From Pseudomonas putida (GTDB taxonomy: Bacteria; Pseudomonadota; Gammaproteobacteria; Pseudomonadales; Pseudomonadaceae): a stretch of DNA of 64,000 bases. The position numbers and the translations under genes are program-made. This document shows, in pieces, positions 15,453 through 24,651 of this stretch. Under the pieces are notes generated by a model. That model did not search any database and was not told where the DNA came from. It was given only the letters and a program-made list of their open reading frames with translations. Each line of letters begins with the position of its first letter. The stretch's first letter is position 1. The stretch spans positions 1 through 64,000 of the forward strand of contig NZ_JANHLK010000002.1 of NCBI RefSeq assembly GCF_028682635.1, given 5' to 3'.

Positions 15453-15460
15453 GCCTGCAT

Positions 15461-15490
15461 GTAGGAGCTGCCGAAGGCTGCGATCTTTTG
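15461..15490. repeat. Solitary REP half-element after rsmZ
   Basis: GTAGGAGCTGCCGAAGGCTG continuing to CGATCTTTTG is one arm of the common palindrome, without its inverted partner nearby. Confidence 0.75.
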
Positions 15491-15495
15491 ATCTT

Positions 15496-15522
15496 AAAAA
15501 AAGGCCCTTGTGGGGCCTTTTT
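15496..15522. terminator. Terminator after fdxA
   Basis: AAAAAAAGGCCC, loop TTGT, GGGGCCTTTTT. T-runs on both strands allow it to stop rsmZ read-through and fdxA transcription. Confidence 0.85.
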
Positions 15523-15539
15523 CCGGAACGCGGGGGTAA

Positions 15540-15863
15540 TCAGCGTTCGAGGTGTTCGATCTTGCCTGGCTTGCCATCCCACTCCGCAGAGTCGGGCAAT
15601 GGATCTTTGCGTTCGGTAATGTTCGGCCAGATTTCAGCCAGCTCAACGTTCAGCTGGATGAAGTTTTCCATGCCTGCAGGTACTTCATCTTCGGAGAAGA
15701 TGGCCACAGCCGGGCATTCAGGTTCGCACAGTGCGCAGTCGATGCACTCATCCGGGTGAATCACCAGGAAATTCGGGCCTTCGTAAAAGCAGTCCACCGG
15801 ACAGACTTCTACGCAGTCGGTGTACTTGCACTTGATGCAGTTGTCGGTGACGACGAAGGTCAT
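15540..15863 (-). CDS. fdxA: Ferredoxin FdxA (7Fe type)
   Basis: FdxA is a small electron carrier with a [3Fe-4S] and a [4Fe-4S] cluster. The 107-residue protein starts [14 protein letters not shown] at 15863; a longer reading frame upstream adds an unlike basic stretch. Cysteine clusters [17 protein letters not shown] and [12 protein letters not shown] hold the clusters, and the C-terminal extension to PGKIEHLER is the usual Pseudomonas form. It lies between rsmZ and mutS. Confidence 0.95.
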   Translation of the reverse strand: MTFVVTDNCIKCKYTDCVEVCPVDCFYEGPNFLVIHPDECIDCALCEPECPAVAIFSEDEVPAGMENFIQLNVELAEIWPNITERKDPLPDSAEWDGKPGKIEHLER

Positions 15864-16005
15864 TTCTAATTTTCTCCTCAGGCGCGGCTTGCTGCGCCCC
15901 TTCACGTAGGGGTCGCAAGGTTTGGGAGCGATAGTCTGCAGGCCAGGCTAAAAGCCAGCAGCATCCCAAACCGCGCGAGATTCTAACAGCTTGCAAGCCA
16001 GTGCG

Positions 16006-18585
16006 TTAGACCCGTGTCTTTAGTGTATAGAGCATTTCGAGTGCGCGACGTGGTGTCATGTTGTCCAGATCGAGTTTGGCCAGTTCATCCAGCACCGGAT
16101 GCGGCAGGCTGGCGAACAGGTCGCTCTGCTGCGGAGTGGCCGGTTTGCCTTTGGTCGGCGCAGGCGCTTCGTGGGGCAGGGCAGTGTCTTCCAGGCGGCT
16201 CAAGTGCTCACGGGCACGCAGGATCACCTCGTTCGGCACGCCGGCCAACTGCGCGACCGCCAGGCCATAGCTCTGGCTGGCCGGCCCTGGCAGTACATGG
16301 TGCAGGAACACGATGCGTTCGTTGTGCTCAGTGGCATTGAGGTGCACGTTGGCCACCAGCGGCTGGGCTTCCGGCAACACCGTCAGCTCAAAGTAGTGGG
16401 TGGCGAACAGCGTGTAGGCCCGCAGGTGCGCCAGGCGTTCCGCCGCCGCCCACGCCAGGGACAGGCCGTCGAAGGTACTGGTGCCGCGCCCGACTTCGTC
16501 CATCAGCACCAGGCTGCGTTCGGTGGCGTTGTGCAGGATGTTGGCGGTTTCGCTCATCTCGACCATGAAGGTCGAACGGCCGCCGGCCAGGTCATCGCTG
16601 GAGCCGATCCGGGTGAAAATCCGGTCGACCAGGGACAGCTCACAGCTGGCTGCCGGGACGAAACTGCCGATGTGCGCCAGCAGTACGATCAACGCCGTCT
16701 GGCGCATATAGGTGGACTTACCGCCCATGTTCGGACCGGTGATAACCAGCATGCGGGTATTGTCGTCGAGGCTCAGGTCGTTGGCCACGAACGGGGTGGT
16801 CAAAACCTGTTCAACCACCGGGTGGCGACCCTGGTTGATGCGCATGCACGGCTCGCTGACAAAACGCGGGCAGTTCAGGTCGAGGTTCAGCGCGCGTTCG
16901 GCCAGGTTGCTCAGCACGTCAAGCTCGGCCAGTGCCGCGGCCGTGTCCTGCAGCGGTGGCAGTTGGGCGATCAGGTCTTCGAGCAGCGCTTCGTAGAGCA
17001 TCTTCTCGCGCGCCAGGGCACGGCTCTTGGCTGACAGTGCCTTGTCTTCAAATGCCTTCAGTTCCGGCGTGATGAAACGCTCGGCACCTTTGAGGGTTTG
17101 GCGGCGGATGTAATCGGCGGGTGCGGACTCGGCCTGCTTGCTCGGCAGTTCGATGAAGTAGCCGTGGATGCGGTTGTAGCCGACTTTCAGGTGAGACAAG
17201 CCTGTGCGGGCTTTTTCCCGGGCTTCGAGGTCGATCAGGAACTGTCCGGCGTTCTCGCTGAGCGATTGCAGTTCATCGAGTTCGCTGTCGTAACCGGTTT
17301 TCAACACGCCGCCGTCACGGATCACCGCGGGCGGATTGTCGATGATGGCTTTTTCCAGCAGTGCTGCCAGTTCCGGGTAGGTGCTGGTGGTGGTTGCCAG
17401 TTGGTTGAGGTGCGGCGCTTCCAGCTCGGTCATTGCCACTTGCAGTTGCGGCAGCGCGCCGAGGGCGTCACGCAGGCGAGCAAGGTCCCGTGGACGGGCA
17501 TTGCGCAAGCCGATCCGGGCAAGAATGCGCTCGATGTCGCCGATTTCCTTGAGCTGCGGTTGCAGCTTTTCGAAACGGTAGCCGTCCAGCAGGCAGGTGA
17601 TCGAGGTCTGGCGCGCCAGCAACACGTGCAAGTCGCGCAGCGGACGATTCAGCCAGCGGGTCAACAGGCGGCTGCCCATGGCGGTCTGGCAACGATCGAC
17701 CACCGATTGCAGGGTGTTGTCGCGACCACCGGCCAGGTTGGTGTCCAGTTCCAGGTTGCGCCGGCTCGCGCCGTCCAGCACGACGGTATCGTCCAGGCGC
17801 TCGTGGCGCAGGCTGCGCAAGTGCGGCAGGGCGGTGCGCTGGGTTTCCTTCGCATAGGCCAGCAGGCAGCCGGCGGCGCCGATGGCCAGGGTCAGGTTTT
17901 CGCAACCGAAGCCTTTCAGGTCCTGGGTCGAGAATTGCTGGCACAGACTTTTCAGTGCCGAGTCACGCTCGAAATCCCAGGGTGCACGGCGGCGCACGCC
18001 ACGACGCTTCTCGGCCGGCAGATCCTTGGGCCAGTCATCCGGGATCAGTAACTCCACCGGATTCACTCGCTCCAGTTCCGCCAGCAGGTTTTCCCAGCCT
18101 TTGATTTCCAGCACGCTGAAGTTGCCGCTGGTGATGTCCAGCACCGCCAGGCCGAACAGGCGCTCATCGCCCAGGACAGCGGCGATCAGGTTGTCCCGGC
18201 GCTCATCGAGCAGCGCTTCATCGCTCACCGTGCCAGGGGTGATGATCCGCACCACCTGACGATCCACTGGGCCTTTGCTGGTGGCCGGGTCGCCGACCTG
18301 CTCGCAGATCACCACGGATTCGCCGAGCTTCACCAGTTTCGCCAGATAACCTTCCGCCGCGTGGTAAGGAATACCGCACATCGGAATCGCCTGGCCAGCC
18401 GACTGCCCGCGAGCGGTCAGGGTGATGTCGAGCAGCTTGGCGGCCTTCTTCGCGTCTTCATAGAAGATCTCGTAGAAGTCGCCCATGCGGTAGAACATCA
18501 ACTGGTCAGGGTGCTGGTTCTTCAGGCGCCAGTACTGCTGCATCATCGGCGTGTGCGAGGACAAATCTGAAATTGCTTTATTCAT
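16006..18585 (-). CDS. mutS: DNA mismatch repair protein MutS
   Basis: MutS recognises base mismatches and small loops and recruits MutL. The 859-residue protein has the mismatch-probing motif Phe37-Tyr38-Glu39 in domain I, a Walker [10 protein letters not shown], a Walker [15 protein letters not shown], and the C-terminal tetramerisation tail. The reading frame is intact, so mutator status through mutS truncation is not indicated. It is transcribed towards fdxA, and its 5' end borders the accessory patch 18.6-25.3 kb. Confidence 0.97.
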   Translation of the reverse strand: MNKAISDLSSHTPMMQQYWRLKNQHPDQLMFYRMGDFYEIFYEDAKKAAKLLDITLTARGQSAGQAIPMCGIPYHAAEGYLAKLVKLGESVVICEQVGDPATSKGPVDRQVVRIITPGTVSDEALLDERRDNLIAAVLGDERLFGLAVLDITSGNFSVLEIKGWENLLAELERVNPVELLIPDDWPKDLPAEKRRGVRRRAPWDFERDSALKSLCQQFSTQDLKGFGCENLTLAIGAAGCLLAYAKETQRTALPHLRSLRHERLDDTVVLDGASRRNLELDTNLAGGRDNTLQSVVDRCQTAMGSRLLTRWLNRPLRDLHVLLARQTSITCLLDGYRFEKLQPQLKEIGDIERILARIGLRNARPRDLARLRDALGALPQLQVAMTELEAPHLNQLATTTSTYPELAALLEKAIIDNPPAVIRDGGVLKTGYDSELDELQSLSENAGQFLIDLEAREKARTGLSHLKVGYNRIHGYFIELPSKQAESAPADYIRRQTLKGAERFITPELKAFEDKALSAKSRALAREKMLYEALLEDLIAQLPPLQDTAAALAELDVLSNLAERALNLDLNCPRFVSEPCMRINQGRHPVVEQVLTTPFVANDLSLDDNTRMLVITGPNMGGKSTYMRQTALIVLLAHIGSFVPAASCELSLVDRIFTRIGSSDDLAGGRSTFMVEMSETANILHNATERSLVLMDEVGRGTSTFDGLSLAWAAAERLAHLRAYTLFATHYFELTVLPEAQPLVANVHLNATEHNERIVFLHHVLPGPASQSYGLAVAQLAGVPNEVILRAREHLSRLEDTALPHEAPAPTKGKPATPQQSDLFASLPHPVLDELAKLDLDNMTPRRALEMLYTLKTRV

Positions 18586-18799
18586 CAGTGGTTAGGCGGA
18601 TTCATCAAAATGGCTGGGGCAAAAATGGGGCATTTTAGCATCTGTTTTCTGGGCAGGATGCCATCAAGCTGCTCGTCATTTTCCTCTGGTGGGCGCTATG
18701 ATGCCTTTAACTACACCCCTTGGCCCCACTTTTCGAAACGCAAGACCTGGTGATCAACCGCCAAGTCGGAAGGGATGCGTCTAAAGGGAGGATTCGAAA
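18586..18799. other. mutS upstream region, no gene seen
   Basis: This spacer holds the presumed mutS promoter and marks the left edge of the accessory patch. I saw no clear coding signal or known prophage regulator here. Confidence 0.5.
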
Positions 18800-19020
18800 A
18801 TGAATCGCGATGTCATTTTCATCACCTTTGGCAGTTGTTTTTTTTCTTGACGATTGCTGTCGGCAATATGTTTTTCGTCTTGGGCAAATTCCGTAATTGC
18901 AGGCGGATCAACTACGCTCCAAAAACAACCCCGCAGATCGAAGAAACAGTGCACAAGGTCAATACGACCAGAAAGCTGATGGGAAGCAACTGGCTATTCT
19001 TCGGGATTCGGCATCCCTGA
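18800..19020 (+). pseudogene. Small membrane-protein ORF interrupted at a T8 tract
   Basis: A strong ribosome site (AAAGGGAGG) precedes ATG at 18800, but the frame stops after 16 codons just past a run of eight T residues (18838-18845). Adding one base in the run joins it to a 58-codon frame ending at 19020 with a hydrophobic stretch (FFFLTIAVGNMFFVLGKF) and a basic tail. The result would be a roughly 73-residue membrane protein. It may be a decayed gene, a phase-variable gene or chance. No family is recognised. Confidence 0.35.
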
Positions 19021-19044
19021 TCGCCACCACTCGGAGTACGCTCC

Positions 19045-20619
19045 GTGAGAATCGAACAGCCCCGGCTTGCTCTCCTGTTGCTCACCTTGCTGTCTGGTGG
19101 TTGCACGACACCCAATGTCCCTCACCAACCCAGTCAGGCCTTGCCAGCGAGCGATTCGGCGTTCGGTCGTTCCATCCAGGCCCAGGTAGCTCCCCATCAA
19201 GGCCAATCGGGCTTTCGCCTGCTATCGGACAGTGCCGAGGCTTTCACCGCCCGCGCCGAGCTGATTCGCAGCGCCCAAAGCAGCCTCGACTTGCAGTACT
19301 ACATCGTCCACGACGGCATCAGTACGCGGATACTGGTTAGCGAGCTGCTCGACGCCGCCGACCGCGGAGTCCGCGTGAGGATTCTGCTCGATGACACCAC
19401 CAGCGATGACCTGGAGCGAATTATCGCGACGCTGGCTGCACATCCGCAGATTCAGATCCGCGTGTTCAATCCGCTGCACCTGGGTCGCAGCACCGTCGTG
19501 ACGCGTACGATGGGCCGGTTGTTCAACCTGTCGCAGCAACACAGACGCATGCACAACAAATTGTGGCTGGCGGACAACAGCGTGGCCATCGTCGGAGGGC
19601 GCAATCTGGGGGACGAGTATTTCGATGCCGAGCCCAACAAGAATTTCACCGACATCGACATGCTCAGTGTCGGCCCGGTTGCAGAACAGTTGGGACATGG
19701 TTTTGACCAGTACTGGAACAGTGCCTTGAGCAAGCCGATCGAGCAGTTTCTCTCGACCCAGCCGACGACCAGGGACCTGATAAATCTCCGGACCCGACTG
19801 GACGAATCCCTGGAGGAAACGCGCAAGCAGAATCATGCGCTCTACCAGCAATTGATGAGCTACACCACTCACCCACGCCTGGATGCCTGGCGCCGGGAGT
19901 TGATCTGGGCCTGGAATAAAGCGCTGTGGGATGCACCGAGCAAGGTCTTGTCGGAAGGCGAGCCCGCTCCGCACTTGCTGTTGACCACCCAGTTGGCACC
20001 CGAGCTTGACGGGGTCACCCAGGAGCTGATCATGGTTTCGGCCTACATGGTGCCCGGTCGACCGGGGGTAGTGTTCTTAACCGGTCGTGCCGACGCCGGC
20101 GTGTCGATCAACTTGCTGACCAACTCCCTGGAAGCCACCGATGTGCCCGCCGCGCACGGTGGTTACGCCCCTTATCGCCAAACCTTGCTGGAGCATGGTG
20201 TGCAGTTGTTCGAATTACGCCGCCAGTCCGGCGACAATGGCGACAGCGACAGTGGACCGCGCCTGTTTCACAGCGGATCCTCCAACAGTTCCGACTCCAG
20301 CCTGCATACCAAGGCGATGGTTTTCGACCAGCAGAAAGCGTTCATTGGCTCGTTCAATTTCGACTCTCGCTCATTATTGTGGAACACCGAGGTCGGGGTG
20401 TTGGTGGATAATCAGCAACTCGCCGGGCGGGTGCGCGAACTGGCCCTGGAGGGTATGGCCCCCACGCTCAGTTATCATGTCCTGTTGGAAAAGAATCAGC
20501 TGGTCTGGGTCACCGAGGATGACGGCAAACAGCATACGTTGACCAGGGAACCGGGGAGTTGGTGGCGACGCTTCAATTCGTGGCTCAGCAGCACGATCGG
20601 GCTGGAGAAAATGTTGTAG
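19045..20619 (+). CDS. Phospholipase D-family lipoprotein (cardiolipin-synthase-like)
   Basis: The 524-residue protein starts at a GTG with a GGAG ribosome site. It has a lipoprotein signal (LLSGGC, Cys20) and two HKD motifs: RMHNKLWLADN (His170, Lys172, Asp177) and LHTKAMVFD near residue 425. Two HKD modules form one active site for phosphatidyl transfer or phosphodiester hydrolysis. The closest named relatives are the ClsC/YmdC group. Its substrate is not evident. It lies 28 bases upstream of a DUF5329 gene and is probably co-transcribed. Confidence 0.85.
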   Translation: MRIEQPRLALLLLTLLSGGCTTPNVPHQPSQALPASDSAFGRSIQAQVAPHQGQSGFRLLSDSAEAFTARAELIRSAQSSLDLQYYIVHDGISTRILVSELLDAADRGVRVRILLDDTTSDDLERIIATLAAHPQIQIRVFNPLHLGRSTVVTRTMGRLFNLSQQHRRMHNKLWLADNSVAIVGGRNLGDEYFDAEPNKNFTDIDMLSVGPVAEQLGHGFDQYWNSALSKPIEQFLSTQPTTRDLINLRTRLDESLEETRKQNHALYQQLMSYTTHPRLDAWRRELIWAWNKALWDAPSKVLSEGEPAPHLLLTTQLAPELDGVTQELIMVSAYMVPGRPGVVFLTGRADAGVSINLLTNSLEATDVPAAHGGYAPYRQTLLEHGVQLFELRRQSGDNGDSDSGPRLFHSGSSNSSDSSLHTKAMVFDQQKAFIGSFNFDSRSLLWNTEVGVLVDNQQLAGRVRELALEGMAPTLSYHVLLEKNQLVWVTEDDGKQHTLTREPGSWWRRFNSWLSSTIGLEKML

Positions 20620-20647
20620 CTAATCACTTTCAAGACCAGGATGAATC

Positions 20648-21046
20648 ATGCGGATGTGGTCGGGGAGGACAGTGCGGCTTATCAGCCACCTGATGATGGC
20701 GGCGGGTATCAGCGTCATCGCAACTGTCACCAATGGGCAGGTTCCAGCTACACCTCAAGCCACTCAAGAGATAAACGGCTTGCTGGACTTTGTCTCACAC
20801 AGTGAGTGCAAGTTTGTGCGCAACGGAAGCGAATACTCAGGACCCCGCGCTCGGGCGCATCTGGAGCAGAAGCTGAATTATCTCGAAGGCAGGAACATGG
20901 TGAACAGCGCAGAAGATTTCATCGATCTTGCTGCCACTAAAAGCAGTATGAGTGGCCGCGCCTATGAGGTGCGATGTTCAGGAGGCGTGGAACCAGCAAG
21001 CACCTGGTTGAAGAGGGAACTTCAAAGGCAACGGCAACTTCATTGA
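20648..21046 (+). CDS. DUF5329-type periplasmic protein
   Basis: The 132-residue protein has an N-terminal hydrophobic signal (about residues 8-30) and a small conserved domain with FVSHSECKFVRNGSEY, ARAHLEQKLNYL, AEDFIDLAATKSSMSGRAYEVRC, the two cysteines probably paired. This resembles the DUF5329 family, whose role is unknown. The spacing to the PLD gene suggests that the two work together at the envelope. Confidence 0.75.
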   Translation: MRMWSGRTVRLISHLMMAAGISVIATVTNGQVPATPQATQEINGLLDFVSHSECKFVRNGSEYSGPRARAHLEQKLNYLEGRNMVNSAEDFIDLAATKSSMSGRAYEVRCSGGVEPASTWLKRELQRQRQLH

Positions 21047-21117
21047 TTTTGTCTCAAGTCCAATAACAGTTACTAACGCGATGCCCCGGGTGGACATAAA
21101 CTCGAACATCCGCTCCT

Positions 21118-21140
21118 GGCCGATTGTGTTGAAAAAGTCG
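21118..21140. repeat. Left inverted repeat of the fosA/IS1182 segment
   Basis: A 23-base sequence with core GTTGAAAAAGTCG is matched, with one difference, by the inverse at 22486-22508. Such ends are typical of Pseudomonas insertion sequences. The gap 21047-21183 otherwise shows no gene. Confidence 0.75.
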
Positions 21141-21189
21141 ATGTTGATATCCTCAACCGTTCTCGTGGACTGATTCTGGATAGATGCTC

Positions 21190-21600
21190 ATGTTGACTGG
21201 CTTGAATCATTTTACATTGGCGGTTGTGAACCTCTCTCGCAGCATTGAGTTTTATGTGGCTCTACCCGGGTTTAGATTGGCTGCCCGCTGGGAGACGGGG
21301 GCTTATCTTTCCCTCGGTGATCTCTGGCTTTGTCTGTCTCTCGATGAGAGCCGTGTGGCGGAAAAACAGCCTGATTACACCCACTATGCATTTTCGGTGG
21401 GGCAGGATGATTTTGAAGAAGTCACCGCTTACTTGCGGCTTCGTAACGTTATTGAGTGGAAATCCAATTCGAGCGAAGGTAACTCGTTTTATTTTTCGGA
21501 TCCCGATGGGCATCGTCTGGAAGTGCATGTAGGCAGCCTCGCTTCAAGGCTTGAGCAATGTCGGCGCCATCCGTATGCAGGTATGGAGTTTTTTGACTGA
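21190..21600 (+). CDS. fosA: Fosfomycin resistance glutathione transferase FosA
   Basis: FosA adds glutathione to fosfomycin in a Mn2+- and K+-dependent reaction. The 136-residue vicinal-oxygen-chelate protein starts [10 protein letters not shown], very close to P. aeruginosa FosA. Metal ligands His7, His65 (DYTHYAF) and Glu111 (RLEVHVG) are all present, as is the SSEGNS potassium loop (Asp to Asn in one position). An ATG at 21184 would add two residues. It lies between an IS-like end and a decayed transposase, which suggests movement. Confidence 0.92.
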   Translation: MLTGLNHFTLAVVNLSRSIEFYVALPGFRLAARWETGAYLSLGDLWLCLSLDESRVAEKQPDYTHYAFSVGQDDFEEVTAYLRLRNVIEWKSNSSEGNSFYFSDPDGHRLEVHVGSLASRLEQCRRHPYAGMEFFD

Positions 21601-21688
21601 CCGTTTTCGTCTGATTTTATTGAAAAAGTAGCTCTGCTATCTGGCCTGCGGCAAAATCTCTACATTGGCCAGCAGGGAAGCACGCAGC

Positions 21689-22345
21689 ATGATGGGACAG
21701 TTATCGAGTGGGCAGGAGCGGCTGTTTTACTCGTTCAACCTTGAAGATCACATTCCAGCCAATCACCTTCTACGCAGCATTGATCGGTGTCTCGATCTGA
21801 GCGACCTGCGCCATTACCTCGCCGATTTCTATAGCCCGATTGGGCGTCCGTCGATTGATCCTGAACTGATGATTCGCATGCTGATCGTGGGCTACTGCTA
21901 TGGCATCCGCTCCGAACGGCGGTTGTGCGAAGAGGCCCATTTGAACCTGGCGTATCGCGAATGGCGAGCCTTCAAGAACGAGCGTTCGCACGTCACAAAA
22001 GCCAACACCATCATCTTCCGCTCCAGGCAGACCGACTGCGTAGCCTGTCCGATGAAAGCCAAGTGCTGCCCGAACACTTCGATTCGCAAGATCGTCCGCA
22101 GCGTCCATGAAGCCGCTCGTGATGTGGCTCGACGCATCGCGGCGACGCCGGAGTACGTGCGCTCTCGCCACGAACGTAAGAAGGTCGAAATGTTGTTTGC
22201 CCACCTCAAGCGCATCCTGAGATTGGATCGCTTGCGACTACGTGGCATGAGCGGCGCGACCGATGAGTTCACGCTGGCCGCTGCGGTGTAGAACCTGCGA
22301 CGGCTGGCCAAACTTACATCTCAAGGTCCGCCAGTTACGGGATAG
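21689..22345 (+). pseudogene. Decayed IS1182-family transposase
   Basis: The first ~90 codons match the IS1182 N-terminal domain (PANHLLRSIDR, IDPELMIRMLIVGYCYGIRSERRL), then the frame jumps to the C-terminal part (DCVACPMKAKCCP, RSRHERKKVEMLFAHLKRILRL). Roughly half of the normal protein, including most of the catalytic core, is missing. A TAG at 22289 replaces the CAG expected before NLRRLAKL, truncating the rest. The element cannot move on its own. Confidence 0.88.
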
Positions 22346-22485
22346 GTGCGCTTGCACCAAGCAAAAAACCTCAAACTAACCCAATAATAGAGCCGCAAAG
22401 GTCAACGAAGGGCCGAAAAACCACTCAATGTGGCGAGTAGGTTCTCCGGTGGCGGTCGTGCCTGAGCTCAGGCGAGCTGAAAATC

Positions 22486-22508
22486 CGACTTTTTCAACAG
22501 AATCGGCC
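22486..22508. repeat. Right inverted repeat of the fosA/IS1182 segment
   Basis: This is the inverse of 21118-21140 with one mismatch (core CGACTTTTTCAAC). It ends nine bases before the stop codon of the convergent GFA gene, so the element landed at the gene's 3' edge. A weaker copy of the core also lies at about 21612-21640. Confidence 0.75.
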
Positions 22509-22516
22509 GATTGCGG

Positions 22517-22918
22517 TCAATCGATCTGAGGCGATGAGCTGGGTGGCGTATACCAGTGAACTCTGGAGGCGACATAAACGTGTTTTTGCTTCTGAGGCGT
22601 GAAGGGGGTGTCGAGTGTGCCCAGTGCTATCGAAACCCAATCGGAAAATTCACCTTGTGAGCGTGACCAGAACAAAGTTGAACCACACTGCGCGCAGAAC
22701 TCGCGCAGCACCGATTCTGAAGAAGAATACCTAGTGATTTGCCCAGCGCCGTTGAGTATCCGTAACGCGCTACGGGGCACGCTACCATACGAAGCGAATG
22801 CTGCACCGTGACCTTTACGGCATTGACTACAGTGACAATGACTCACTGCCTTGGGCGTAGTCAGTAGCTGATAACTGATTGCTGTGCAAAGACAGCTTCC
22901 CTGGTAGACCTCTGTCAT
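22517..22918 (-). CDS. GFA-fold protein (Mss4-like, glutathione-dependent formaldehyde-activating family)
   Basis: The 133-residue protein has the zinc cysteines of the GFA fold: CLC near residue 9-11, CHCSQC near 33-38 and CAQC near 75-78. Family members have been linked to glutathione adducts, but most have no proven substrate. It is not adjacent to the frmA-fghA pair, so a formaldehyde role should not be assumed. Its 3' end abuts the right IS end. Confidence 0.85.
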   Translation of the reverse strand: MTEVYQGSCLCTAISYQLLTTPKAVSHCHCSQCRKGHGAAFASYGSVPRSALRILNGAGQITRYSSSESVLREFCAQCGSTLFWSRSQGEFSDWVSIALGTLDTPFTPQKQKHVYVASRVHWYTPPSSSPQID

Positions 22919-23219
22919 GCGTTCGTCCCTGTCGTTGGAAAAGGCGCCAGCTTAGCCACCTTGATCTGATCAGTCGAACGTCCGCTTCCGGGCCGATTCT
23001 TACCTTGCAGGAAGGGCAGAGATCGACCCTAAGCGGCCGGTGGGGACAGACAGAAACCGGCCATAAGCAGGCATTCTTACAACGTCCGCATTTTTCCTGT
23101 TTGCCTGGGTGGGAGGGGGAATGGTGTAGTTCATCATCATTCCTGCCAGACGGCTCATCCTTTGTTTTGTGCGTGTCAATTATTTATCCGTACTCAGTCC
23201 GTTTGGATTGGTTTCAAGG
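22919..23219. other. Intergenic stretch without a gene
   Basis: There is no convincing coding signal. It has a GGCCGG/CCGGCC inverted repeat (23035-23062) and phrases resembling degenerate intergenic repeats that recur near 24270 (GACCGCTATTGGCCGATTG type). Confidence 0.5.
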
Positions 23220-23534
23220 TTAGGACTTCTCAACGAGTAAGGCCTTGAAGGCCGGTATATAATCGTCTCCCTGCAGACTCTTCGATTCTAGCGTAATCAT
23301 TACTGGGAAATCGTCAAATGCGAGGAAGAAGTACTCGTTGTCTATTAGCACCTCCCAAATACGCACATCAGCTCCGTCAGACTTGCTGATGATCGACCCC
23401 CCAAGTAGTCCAAGAATAAACTCTGCATAATCAGGAAAACACTCCCAATTGACACTCGATGTCAGGTTCAGACACGATCGGCCGGAGTGCATTTTTTCAA
23501 TAGTCAGTTCACTTGGCATTATTTTGTTTTTCAT
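23220..23534 (-). CDS. Small acidic protein, candidate immunity protein
   Basis: This 104-residue protein (MKNKIMPSELTIEKMHSGRS) is of unknown family. It is acidic, with aromatic-rich strands (NWECFPDYAEFILGLLGG, EYFFLAFDDFP), an appearance shared by many immunity proteins. Its ATG overlaps the stop of the upstream toxin-like gene by one base (TGATG), so the two are translationally coupled. The immunity role is inference from context only. Confidence 0.6.
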   Translation of the reverse strand: MKNKIMPSELTIEKMHSGRSCLNLTSSVNWECFPDYAEFILGLLGGSIISKSDGADVRIWEVLIDNEYFFLAFDDFPVMITLESKSLQGDDYIPAFKALLVEKS

Positions 23535-23986
23535 CAGAATATATTTCCACCACCAGCTATGGTTGCGCTTTCGATGATTTGTTCGAAAGATTTTCCTTTG
23601 CTGGCCCCAAATGCTGCTGCGCCAACAGCACCGCCAATGATTGAACCTATAGCGATGCTGCCGCCTAATATCATCGAGACTTCTTTGACCAACTGTCGCA
23701 GCACGTCAAGAACTTGATCGATTTCGATGGATGCCCAGCGTTGCTTAAGATTCATCAAGATGATGGGGTCTGCCCGGTATAGCGCCTCTCGAACAGCGTT
23801 AATCCTATCTCCACCCAGTTGACCATAGGTACGGTCAAATTGGGTGTTAACGCGTCGAGTGAAGCCGTCCCACCCATCCTGAGCGTTTTGCCAGCCCTGA
23901 CTGATACTTTGATTAAGTTCGCCAAACTTGTAATCGAGGTTTCGCTCAATCTCATCCCAATTTGGGACATTGGCTAAAAGATCCAT
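23534..23986 (-). CDS. Short DUF6861-like N-terminal module of a polymorphic toxin, truncated
   Basis: The 150-residue protein begins MDLLANVPNWDEIERN and includes INAVREALYRADPIILMNLK and a glycine-zipper hydrophobic segment (ILGGSIAIGSIIGGAVGAAAFG). This resembles the N-terminal DUF6861 region that heads much longer Pseudomonas polymorphic toxins. Here it ends after about 25 further residues (ASKGKSFEQIIES to GGGNIF) with no room for a known toxin domain. It is probably a toxin gene that lost its body by deletion; a stand-alone membrane-active peptide is the alternative. Base composition is lower in GC than its neighbours. Confidence 0.6.
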   Translation of the reverse strand: MDLLANVPNWDEIERNLDYKFGELNQSISQGWQNAQDGWDGFTRRVNTQFDRTYGQLGGDRINAVREALYRADPIILMNLKQRWASIEIDQVLDVLRQLVKEVSMILGGSIAIGSIIGGAVGAAAFGASKGKSFEQIIESATIAGGGNIF

Positions 23987-24651
23987 TTTTGTACATTCCC
24001 AAAGGTATAGGTATGACTGAATGGCAGCCTAAGGCATTTAAGCCCAATCACTCAAGGCTTGGGCACGCTTATCAAGAATCGTTTTCACTCTTGCGCCAGG
24101 ACTGCGCATAACTTTTGTGTTCGGCGGCGCAAGTTGGAGAGGTGCATGCATGTCGACCAATATGAAACCGACTGAGGCCGGGACAAAAATGACCCTGATT
24201 TCCTGGACACCTCAGCTTGGCTGCTCAATGGCCCGATTACTCGCTGATGAAGCTTTTGATGGTTTTCGATGACCGCTATTGGCCGATTGTTGCCTGTTGC
24301 AAAGGGCAGTTACCAACCCATAGCGACCGTTGAGAATGTGGAGCCATGAATTATATAGGCCTGTCTAAGTGAGTCGCCCCCAATTCCGTAAATATGGGCT
24401 TAATCAGCGCGAGTTCCTAAAGGCCACCGGCGCCAGCCATTTCGATTGAGATAATCGTGCTTTCTGAAGGGAGCGCTCGTTTCGCAGTCAAATACGAGTA
24501 GCGTTCTCGCCAGATGCAAAGATCGCACGGCACAACACGGCGCAACAATTGCCGGCGAGGCTTATGTGGGGCAGGCCTGTAATCTTGTGCTCAGGGTGTG
24601 GCGCTCCCAGCCCCACCTTGCGAATTTCATGCATCAATCAAGGAGCGAGCG
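23987..24651. other. Intergenic stretch of the accessory patch, no supported gene
   Basis: About 665 bases with lower GC and many stops. A 40-codon ORF at about 24150 (MSTNMKPTEAGTKM) has no recognisable family and no clear ribosome site. Short phrases recall degenerate intergenic repeats. This is probably a graveyard of recombination events beside the orphan endolysin. Confidence 0.5.

Noticed and set aside
21118..22508. A complete active transposon carrying fosA
   Set aside because: The transposase lacks much of its core and has a stop codon, and no target duplication could be shown.
22517..22918. GFA protein as part of the formaldehyde operon
   Set aside because: It is 13 kb from frmA-fghA, in an accessory patch, and the family has many unproven members.
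24150..24272. A 40-codon ORF in the accessory patch
   Set aside because: It has no clear ribosome site, no family likeness, and is short enough to be chance.
24598..24651. Upstream GTG start for the endolysin
   Set aside because: The ribosome site AAGGAGCGA directly precedes the ATG at 24652, and the family begins there.
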